NCBI GenBank assembly: GCA_940337035.1
Contig: CALNHX010002271.1
Coordinates: 1 to 64,000 of the forward strand
Source: Agriotes lineatus
Taxonomy: Eukaryota; Arthropoda; Insecta; Coleoptera; Elateridae
Direction of reading: 5' to 3'
DNA: 64,000 bases
Shown here in pieces: positions 56,234-64,000 of the stretch. The translations under genes were made by a program, and so were the position numbers. The notes under the pieces were generated by a model, which saw nothing but the letters and a program-made list of their open reading frames with translations, was not told the origin of the DNA and made no database searches. How positions within the stretch are numbered: position 1 is the first letter of the stretch; the number at the start of each line of letters is the position of its first letter.

Positions 56234-57457
56234 ATGAGCCAGAGATACTACCACTGCCCGGTTTTGCCATTGGGAAGTTGCGACTGGGGAGGTCCATTTG
56301 AAGACTTGTCTCTCCATTTTGAAGTCAGCCACCGGAAACTTCGATGCCAAAAAATTATGTTCCAAAATAAGTACGATCAGATATTGATTCAAGGACCAAT
56401 AAACGTGCAAAAGAACAACGAAGAAAACCGATTGTTGATTTACTTGGAAGACATATTTTTGCTTCAATTAAAAGTTGACATCTTGAAAGAAAAATTATGG
56501 GCCGGCGTCAGGCATATTGGAAAGCCAAATAATGAAGTGAAATTTCAATATCACATGCTAATCGACAGCGAAATTCGTTCCATCAAAAGCGAGAAGACCG
56601 GGGTGGTGCAGCTGGATAACGACTGGGGTTTCGACCTTCAATCAATGCTGGAATTCGATCTAAGTCCTGTGACGGAAACTGCTATTAAAGGGATTCAATA
56701 TCACCTTAAAATATACCACCCAGAGAGGCGCACTGCATTTGTTATACGCGAGTTAAAATGTGTAATGTGTAACAGTACTTTTTCCCCTCCAGCATTTGCA
56801 TGTCAAAAGGGACACCTCGTCTGTATTCACTGCAAAAGGAACGATAATCAGTGTGGTCATGCTGCATCCGCATCATGCAGCTTTATGGTTGAAAACATCA
56901 GTCGATCGGTGCTTTATTCATGCAAAAATGAAAGCTTTGGTTGCAATTTGGCACTGCCAAAATATAAAATAGGATTACACGAAGAAAAATGCTTTGCTTT
57001 AACCTCATGCTTCGCAGCGAAGGCATGCCAATTTGTGGGTACAGCTTATAATTGGTGGTATCACTTACTAGAAAAGCATCCCGATACGGTTAGCGTCGTA
57101 CATCAAGACCATTGGTATGATATCAGCGAAACACATTGCCAGACAATTTTTGCTAGACATAAAGCAGTATTTAGAATTATGAGTGAAAGAAAGCGTACAG
57201 AGAATTCTTTTGTTTGGAGCTTCCAACAATTCGGCTTAAAACCAGGCGACGAACCATTGTTCGAGTTGGAGATAAAAGCTGTAGATCCAAAAAATCCCAA
57301 AGAAGAAACGATAGGAACAGTAAACTGCTGCCCTTTAATCCAACCGGAAGATGAGGCGACCGAGCACTGCACCATCCCTTCCGACACTTTGTTCCCCTTT
57401 ATTGTTGCTGATCATAGGATTTGTATCAGGTTCTATATTAGACAAATAATAAAGTGA
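56234..57457 (+). CDS. Intronless SINA/SIAH-like protein with tandem modules
   Basis: 407 aa from ATG 56234, with no in-frame ATG upstream before a stop at 56171. SIAH/SINA proteins are RING E3 ubiquitin ligases with two zinc fingers and a TRAF-like substrate-binding domain. This protein carries one module and a partial copy. Residues 8-33 are a SIAH second zinc finger (Cys8, Cys16, His28, His33) followed by a TRAF-like domain to about 165. Then comes a RING-like segment (CVMCNSTFSPPAFACQKGHL, 176-207), the first finger (Cys230, Cys237, His249, Cys253), the second finger (Cys259, Cys265, His277, His282) and a TRAF-like domain to the end. The N-terminal module therefore lacks its RING and first finger. 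The RING segment is short of a normal final pair after CKRNDNQC, so ligase activity is uncertain. Lack of introns suggests a retro-copy or lineage-specific expansion, but a promoter is present and the frame is clean. Confidence 0.85.
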   Translation: MSQRYYHCPVLPLGSCDWGGPFEDLSLHFEVSHRKLRCQKIMFQNKYDQILIQGPINVQKNNEENRLLIYLEDIFLLQLKVDILKEKLWAGVRHIGKPNNEVKFQYHMLIDSEIRSIKSEKTGVVQLDNDWGFDLQSMLEFDLSPVTETAIKGIQYHLKIYHPERRTAFVIRELKCVMCNSTFSPPAFACQKGHLVCIHCKRNDNQCGHAASASCSFMVENISRSVLYSCKNESFGCNLALPKYKIGLHEEKCFALTSCFAAKACQFVGTAYNWWYHLLEKHPDTVSVVHQDHWYDISETHCQTIFARHKAVFRIMSERKRTENSFVWSFQQFGLKPGDEPLFELEIKAVDPKNPKEETIGTVNCCPLIQPEDEATEHCTIPSDTLFPFIVADHRICIRFYIRQIIK

Positions 57458-57518
57458 AGTAGCAGGTATTGTGTATTACAAAGATTAAATATTAGTGATC
57501 TGTAGATAGCGCTCAGTC

Positions 57519-57524
57519 AATAAA
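57519..57524 (+). terminator. Poly(A) signal of the SINA-like gene
   Basis: AATAAA lies 62 bp after the stop codon at 57457, a normal distance for a compact gene. Confidence 0.6.
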
Positions 57525-57869
57525 TAATATGATAATAGTACGTCCTGTTCTTTTTTACTTCTGTTTTGTAGATATTGAATAGCTTGCATGCCTCTTTTGA
57601 TACTTTGTTCCCGATTAGCTCTGCTGTTGAGTACGCGATCGCTGGATGGCTGTATTGTTAGGGCTAATATGACCCCATTCGTTGTATAATTAATAATAAG
57701 GCAACTAAATAGAAAATTTTGTAAATTACACCATATATAATAAGTAATAGTAATATACATCGGACAACACCAATGTTTCCAGTCCTGTGAAGCTGGTTTT
57801 AATATGTTCACGTGCATTTGTTTTGACTGGCTATCAGAGCTCTGTGAATGTAGTATAGCAAGTTAAAGG

Positions 57870-58450
57870 CAGGGCCGGACTGGGTGTTTTAACCGGCATG
57901 GGCAAGTTGCCTCAAACCGGCTCCTTTCAAAAATGAAATTTCTTTTTAGGCAAACAAACCGAATTATTCTTTATTTATAGGTAGGAATTACAAGAAATAT
58001 AAAAAACGAAGCAGATTAGTAAACTCTTACTGCACATTTGTGTAACTAAGTATCAAATAAAAATGAATAAATATAGTATTAAGATTAGGGTAAAGCACCA
58101 ACTTACAACAAGTCTCTCAAACTTTTACGCTTATCTGTCAGTTTATGCAAAATATCACCATTTTCAATAGACATTAGAACTTCATTTTTGAAATGCATTA
58201 GCATGAAAGCCTCCAAACGATCTTGAGACAAACAACTCCTTACTCTATTTAAAATACATTAATTTAGAAAAGAATCTTTCACATGCAACTTGTGAAATAG
58301 AAATAAGTACCTATATATAAAACAGCATTTTAAGCCTGCTTAGAAATAGAAATTAATAAATATTTATAAGCCTCTTCTAGATCAGGGTGTAACGCTTCGA
58401 CCCTTTCGGTAATTAATTTCGGTCCTGGTAAATAATTCTGGAAATGTACT
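57870..58450 (-). pseudogene. hAT element right end with transposase C-terminus (minus)
   Basis: CAGGGCCGGACTGGGTG at 57870 is a hAT-type end. On the minus strand 58430-58100 reads RVEALHPDLEEAYKYL, QVACERFFSKL and then SQDRLEAFMLMHFKNE. These are the CERSFSKL and LSQDRLEALMLM landmarks of the hAT dimerisation domain. A frameshift and stops are present. The other end of the element was not found, so it is truncated or far diverged. Confidence 0.75.
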
Positions 58451-58753
58451 TTTATTAATTTCGGATAAGCCCCAACAGTTTTGTTAATTTCTACCTCGGG
58501 TAAATTCAATCGGAGAAATGTTCATTTATTTCAAATGTATAAGGTTAGAAAAACACAATTTATAAATCAACAGCATAATATTGTTAACTACTGGTACAAA
58601 ATAAGACTTAATTTTACGAAAGTGCTATATATTGTTATGGTATTGGTACAGGGGTTTAAAATCAGATTAATAATACTAAAAGAATACAGTATTAACAATT
58701 ACAAAGATGAATTTAGATGTAAAATGGATATAAAAATTATTAAGATGTACAGG

Positions 58754-59485
58754 CAGACCTCGCCGTTCGCGGCTTTGTGGTTCGCTGATTTGATTTTACG
58801 CGGGGCACCTTTGTGCTCCCTTTTCTTTGCCGTTCGCTGATATTTGCGTTGCTGTTCGCGGATGGAATTGCCAACATTAACTGTATCAATTTGCACACAC
58901 TAACGGCCAGTCTTATGAAGGCCACTAATCTGACGTTAACTTTAATTCGCTGCTAAAATAAATAAAGCGCATAATTTTTTTTTAATAATGAATAATATGT
59001 CATAAGCGCCAACGTTTTGATAAGCTTTTGTTTATTTTAACAGCGATTTAAATTTAACATCAGGTTAGTGACCATCATAAGACCGGCAGTAAGTAAATAA
59101 AGCAGACGTATGCGGTTTATGTCATGAACACCTAAATAACATTATTTATCACGAATTTGTAAACACACTTATCGAGGCTATTCCTTTGAATATTTTATTA
59201 CCAAATTGGACCTGAAATAAATTGTAAAATTATAACTTGAATAAACAAATGGACATTCGAGCTCTAGATTCAAGTGGCAGACTTATGTTACGTATGGAAT
59301 TTTAGTTCAAGCTTTACTGCCTTCTCGAGCGGTTCTGCCGAATTTTTTTGAGGTTGTATAGTATAAATAAATCTAGTTTATGGAACCTAACACCGTTTTT
59401 ATCATTTATGTGTTTACTTGCGCATCGCGGTTTTGCGCTTCGCGGGATTCTTCTGGAACGTAACCCCCGCGAACGGCGAGGTCTG
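58754..59485. mobile_element. MITE with 19-bp ends and a nested palindrome
   Basis: CAGACCTCGCCGTTCGCGG at 58754 is exactly inverted at 59467-59485. No TSD was recognised. Inside, 58905-59088 is a second palindrome (CCAGTCTTATGAAGGCCACT against its inverted copy, about 65-bp arms). Short minus-strand frames here look meaningless. Confidence 0.8.
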
Positions 59486-60136
59486 ATTATATTTAGAAAA
59501 TAAAGGAAATAGAATTTATAATTTAATTAAATAAAGCTAATTGAGAAACAGTATGTTTTTAACTTAATTTAATATCTGAAATGAAAATGGAAGTAAGGAA
59601 AGCCACTTTTTTAAAATATACTATTTAACGTAGTAGGTATTAGACATATAATAAAGCTTCAAAAGTCTGTTGGACTGTAAAAAATAAGCTAGATCGCTAA
59701 GGAGACAGTTTATTGATTAGAATAAAAATTTTGATAACGAAAATAATGTAATACAATTTGTAACGTTTGAAATTAAAAAATAAACCCCCTTAAAAAAGTT
59801 TTAAAAAAGATATTTTGGTAAATAAAAGGGTTAAAATTGGAAATAAAATTGGCGTGGTGAAAAATAAAGAAAAGTAAAATGTTAAAAGAAGAAGATTAGC
59901 AGACTAGATGGATGAAGATAAGAATGTGGTGAGAAGACCAATCTAATACAGTTATAATCTACAAAGGCAAATAACAGTTAGGGAATGCTGAATTGAGTTT
60001 ATTATGGAATTACATTGCATCGACTGAACTGGATAACAAGATATGGTTTGCAAAGGAGGTAGTTTGCATCAACATCATTAGCAGAGTGTTCGTATTTGTG
60101 GGGCTTGTCAAGTGACATCTTGTGGCTTGCATCTGG
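59486..60136. other. AT-rich stretch
   Basis: No gene or element recognised. Confidence 0.35.
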
Positions 60137-60439
60137 TCAAGGTTCGTGGTGCCGGGTTGTAGCAGGCTTCATACTTGTGATTTGGTTGAGTATCAGAGTG
60201 AACACATCTACAGCTGAGGTCGATTTTGATGCATACTGAGGTGGAGCTGTGAATGCTGTTTTAAAAAGGCAAGCTGTTTTTCTTGGGGCCTGTATTGATT
60301 TGGATCCGGATTTTGGATATCTTGGCAGTTGGTTGTCAGTTGAAGCTTTCACCGTGGCTTTGAGTGGAGCAGTTCTTGTAACGTGGTGAGACGCATAGTT
60401 CGATGCATTGGGTTTGGTAGAGAAGAGTGTTAAGTCCAA
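60137..60439 (-). other. Unclassified minus-strand frame of 100 aa
   Basis: The Ser/Thr/Pro/Lys-rich frame begins MDLTLFSTKPNASNYASHHV. No domain recognised. It lies downstream on the same strand of the LTR-like leader at 61070-61810, so it could be a remnant of that element, but the link is only positional. Confidence 0.2.
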
Positions 60440-61069
60440 TAACAGGTAACAGAATACAGGTATTTAAAATAAGAACTGAAAGAAAATAAAGAGTGAAGTG
60501 AGTTAATTTTAATTAAGGGAGTACTTACCACTAAGATTGTGGAATGACAAATGTAATGATAAAGTATTTGTAATTGATTTTTCAATACTACTTTGAAGTG
60601 TCAGTTGATAGATCTATTGAGTTGTCATATAAAATAAGAACATGAAATTTCAGAATATAAGTAATCTAGATTATAAAGAATCCGACCTGATTTTCAGTCT
60701 AGTGTTCTACTGAGGCTAGCAATAAAAATAGGGAAAATAAATTAATTAAAATTCAATTTTAAAAAGCATTGATTGAGAATAAACTAAAGTAAAGGTGTAA
60801 GTCAATTATAAGTTGGGCACACAAAGTGAAGCTAATCACCTTAACAGTATATTAATTAAACTAAAAATTCCTTCTGGGGTCGCGATCCGCAACCCAATTA
60901 GCACGCACGTATTGTTGGCTGCTGCCTTGGACCTGGAGCGGAGTAGATCCGCTGCCTTGTATATTCTGCCTCCGAAACGTCACTTGTGCGATAGGCGATG
61001 GGCCGGCCGCAGAGTGTGGCTATTTGTTTACATTCCGCAGTCTGTAGAACATTCGTGAAATACAGTAAT

Positions 61070-61810
61070 TGCAATTTACCTGGTCTTCCGGAGCAGTATA
61101 TTAGACAGTGCAGGTCGTGGTCGTTCCCTATTACTTATGCAAATTCGGGACTCCAGGAGTAACGGAAACGTGTGATTTCACGTGTTGTGAAACGTTCGCT
61201 GGTGGCCGGTAAATTTTGCTGCGGAGGCCCTGGAAATCTGCGAGCGATTCGACGTTCCTGCTGAAACAGTGCAATTTGCCTTTGGAGATTGTTCCGGGTA
61301 GTATCTTCAGGCTTCTCAACAGGCATAATTCTAGTAAGTCAGTATTTAAGATGCTTTGAGTGTTCAACGACCTCTGCGAAGTGGTTCGTTGCGCAAGAAT
61401 GTGTCCTTTGAAACGGCACTATAGGGGTTGCTTTAAGCTGTTTGCCCTATGAGACAGTTCAGCTGTGAAGACAGGGTTAAGCCTGGAGGATGTTATTTCG
61501 TGAGACAGTTCAGCCGTTACGACATTAATTAAATCAGGGAGGCTTTGCTTCACGGGAAAGCTAGGCGCGGAAGGTTAACTTTTCGTGAGACAGTTCAGCT
61601 GTCACGTCCCAAAAGCTTGATTAGGTAAGGGTTGTAGGTCTCTTCCGTGAAACAGTTTAGCTGTCACGATAGAAGACCCGCTCAGGTAAGGGGAAGGGAC
61701 GCTCAGGGACTCAAGCTGGTCGGGATCGGTGGACTCAAGTGATTTAAAAACACGGCGGAAGTTGCTTTTATACTGTTCGGTGCTCTCATTATCTGTGCTT
61801 TCCATGAGGG
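61070..61810 (-). mobile_element. LTR-like promoter and leader with four palindromes
   Basis: On the minus strand a TATAAAAG box (about 61772-61765) is followed by a leader carrying four copies of a palindrome and by a short frame (ATG 61326; MPVEKPEDTTRNNLQRQIAL) that ends at 61135. A splice-donor-like CAG/GTAAAT lies near 61082. The layout resembles the U3/R/U5-leader start of an LTR retroelement, or an unusual host promoter. No second LTR or enzyme domain is visible, so the class is uncertain. Confidence 0.35.
61449..61668. repeat. Four copies of a 23-bp imperfect palindrome
   Basis: Copies lie at 61449-61470, 61499-61521, 61584-61606 and 61646-61668. The core is GTGAGACAGTTCAGCTGTCA, flanked by C and CG. 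Each folds on itself around TCAGCTG-like centres. Spacing is 50-85 bp. Confidence 0.85.
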
Positions 61811-62596
61811 GTTCGATACGAACTGCGTAGCCTACGAGTTTGCGCTACATCCGCGCATAGCGGCTGAGATAGCGTTATCACAAAAACAAGCGTTGGCTAA
61901 ATGTAACTCCTGAATAAGCGATGTACAAATTAAATACATTATTTCATGTACCATTTATAATTTGCTGCAGATGCTAGCGTTACAAGGGTATCCTTCAGGA
62001 TATAAATTTAACTTTTGCAGAACGTTGTAGCAACAAAATATACATTTTCTGTGGAATTTGTGATCAACAGTACTGTTTTCTGCTTCATCATTATTCTGTT
62101 CAGTTTGATCTTTGGTGTACTTCCCTGATGCCGATTACAGCGTATTCCACTTAGAACAAAAACTTAAAAGTTACATTTGCAAATTATCTTGCATCACTTT
62201 AGAATAAAACTTCGACGGGTTTTCATAGACTTTTAGTAGAATATTTGTCGACAGGATAGAAATGGAACCTCGAGAGGTAAAAGGGTTCAAAGTCCTGATA
62301 CAACTTCTTGCAATGTGCAAATCAAGGATTTTAAGACACTGCCATTTTATTTAAAACCTCTGTTCTTATTATAAGAAGCCAAGAAGCTATAGCCCTATCA
62401 TAACAAAACATGTATTTAAGAATTTTTGTGTACTAAAAAACAAAATTTGTTTGCACTTATCTTTCATTCTCTATCTAGTTTAAAGCTTAAACAAAGCGTG
62501 AGTAACTTCTATTTCATGAATATAAACTGTACGGTAAGCGCTTGCTTGCTTTCCCGGACGAATTATGCCAGATCGAAGTGACTCAGCTTTTTGACA

Positions 62597-62877
62597 GTTT
62601 ATTTTATTTTTTTTTATTTTATTTTATTCGTACTCAGCCAACAGCCGTTAGACCAATTATAGGCATCGCTGTACATTTTATGGGGACTTCCAACCCCACT
62701 AACGACTGTCATTATGTTATTATGACATCCGGGACCAACTATTTCCGTGGCAGCCGTACCACGAGGCGCCGGGAGAAGCAGCCGCGGAACTCCCATCCAA
62801 GTTCTGACCACAAAGAGCGTTGCTGAACGCTAGTGATTGTACGTGGACGCTTGTTCAAGGTACACCATCCGGGAGCT
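62597..62877 (-). mobile_element. 5S rRNA-derived SINE (SINE3-like), minus strand
   Basis: Minus-strand 62875-62750 resembles 5S rRNA. GTGGTCAGAACTTGGATGGG corresponds to the 5S internal control region (GGTTAGTACTTGGATGGG-type), preceded by CAGCAACGCTC (5S AAGCAACGTTGG-like) and further back by TGGTGTACCTTGAACAAGC (5S CCATACCACCCTGAACxCG-like). Downstream on the minus strand the element ends in an A-rich tail (the T-rich run 62597-62630 on the + strand). It is not a working 5S gene: many substitutions occur. Confidence 0.6.
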
Positions 62878-63001
62878 TTTTATGGACTGCAGCAGTACTG
62901 CGAGGGGCGGGGGCGGTAGATATAAAGACACGCACTGAATTGGGGACTCTTTAGCTTTGGCCGAACACTCGACCCAGTTGCTCGACCGGGCTTGCTATGA
63001 A

Positions 63002-63263
63002 TATATCGAGAGATCCAAAAAAAACTGTTCCTCAGCGGGCTGTGGAAATTCAACGTATGAATAATATGTTGGTGACACTGTACGTCAATGTCAAATTCGA
63101 GGTTAGCAGGTTAGGATTTGCGTCATTTTGTGTCAAAACTGACGGAAAACCTAACCTGATAACCTCGAATTTGACATTGACGTACAGTGTCACCAACATA
63201 TTATTCATACGTTGAATTTCCACAGCCCGCTGAGGAACAGTTTTTTCTTTATCTCTCGATATA
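63002..63263. repeat. Palindromic element copy 1 within a 61-bp-arm palindrome
   Basis: The core 63063-63202 starts AATATGTTGGTGACACTG and ends with its inverse. The flanks 63002-63062 and 63203-63263 are themselves inverted copies of each other (61 bp, about three mismatches), so the whole 262 bp folds into one long hairpin. Confidence 0.92.
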
Positions 63264-63506
63264 AACCCTGGATGTATCTAGGGTTTTCCCGTTCCGGGTA
63301 CCCGGACTCAGACCCGCCAAGTCCAGTTAGGAATACCCAGTATAAGACTCGCCGAGACCCGAGTCAAAAAGGATACATGCATTAGACATCCTATTTTATT
63401 TTAAACAAATTTGTTATAACAGGTACCTACTTGTAAAATTGTACGTATGTTAAATGGAGTTTTACGTTTTAACTTTATTATATTATACCCGGTGATTATA
63501 AATGCG

Positions 63507-63704
63507 TTTCCATCAAGTTGCCTTTGAAATATTTGTTATATGAATATGTTGGTGACACTGTAAGTCAATGTCAAATTCGAGGTTAGCAGTCTGTGTCAAA
63601 ACTGACGGAAAACCTAACCTGTTAACCTCGAATTTGACAATGACTTGCAGTGCCACCAACATATTATTTATACAACAAATATTTCAAAGGCAACTTGATG
63701 GAAA
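63507..63704. repeat. Palindromic element copy 2 within a different palindrome
   Basis: The core 63543-63665 matches copy 1 but lacks about 17 bp near the centre. The flanks (63507-63542 and 63666-63704; TTTCCATCAAGTTGCCTTTG) form an inverted pair unrelated to the flanks of copy 1. Confidence 0.92.
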
Positions 63705-64000
63705 AGCACATAGACTTACAGTGTAATGTACACACAATACAAATAAAAAATAGGAAACTGAAAAAAGACATTTAACTAATATAATAAAGTTATAGCTATT
63801 AACATATCTAAGAATTTTATTAGTATCATAACTGCCACAGATGTTTTGAAATCCGAGCGCGTAGAGCGAGAATTTTAAGACATCTAAACTTGAGCCAGCC
63901 ACGTTACGAAGGCGAGCCATGTAAACAAAGATTCTGACAGTTCTCAGTGTGGCTTACACCAGTTTCAACGGTGCGCATTTTACGTAAACGTCCGTTGCAT
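63705..64000. other. Window end
   Basis: No feature recognised. Open frames are short. Confidence 0.35.

Noticed and set aside
61449..61668. CRISPR-like array
   Set aside because: Only four diverged palindromes at uneven spacing in a eukaryotic genome, with no cas genes.
62752..62875. A functional 5S rRNA gene
   Set aside because: Too many substitutions and an adjacent A-rich tail. A SINE is more likely.

Overview
The window is eukaryotic and reads as an insect genome. It holds an intron-bearing secreted serine protease, a SINA/SIAH-like gene with a TATA box and an arthropod-type initiator, and a dense set of insect-type mobile elements: BEL/Pao and Gypsy LTR retrotransposons, APE-type LINEs, hAT, PIF/Harbinger-like and Tc1/mariner-like elements, foldbacks and a 5S-derived SINE. 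I cannot name the species from sequence alone; a hemipteroid or polyneopteran insect is a guess. There is no sign of bacterial organisation.

1-10 kb: a five-exon trypsin-like protease gene (1478-8667, + strand). All exon phases join cleanly to 289 aa with signal peptide, activation site and full His-Asp-Ser triad. Introns 2 and 4 contain decayed LINE reverse transcriptase pieces. 10-15 kb is mostly noncoding, with one dispersed-repeat copy and a three-copy tandem repeat of about 120 bp.

15-52 kb is a nest of transposons that can be unpicked by target-site duplications (TSDs). The oldest layer is a + strand LINE whose endonuclease starts near 15.1 kb and whose reverse transcriptase ends near 52.1 kb. 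It was split by (a) a 1.35-kb LTR-like insert (15696-17047, TSD ATCTTA), (b) a minus-strand LINE (17407-26913, TSD GTTGATT), and (c) a hAT-type element with ends 24.2 kb apart (27072-51232, TSD near TTGGAAG). The minus-strand LINE carries a very young Gypsy-type LTR element without pol (18107-23891, two 2020-bp LTRs, TSD ACTG), a short hAT (24018-25370, TSD TTGTGATT) and a foldback. The 24-kb hAT carries a deleted BEL (29142-34091), another hAT with its own nested MITEs (34924-37274), and a full-domain but frameshifted BEL (38007-50118, TSD GACGT). Both LTRs of that BEL were hit by later transposons at the same TTATAA site.

52-64 kb: unclassified open frames, a jockey-like LINE scrap, an intronless 407-aa tandem SINA/SIAH-like gene (56234-57457), a hAT transposase remnant, an LTR-like promoter and leader with four copies of a palindrome, a 5S rRNA-derived SINE, and two copies of one short palindromic element, each sitting at the centre of a different palindrome.

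Only two genes look like functional host genes: the protease and the SINA-like gene. Almost everything else is mobile-element sequence of different ages.
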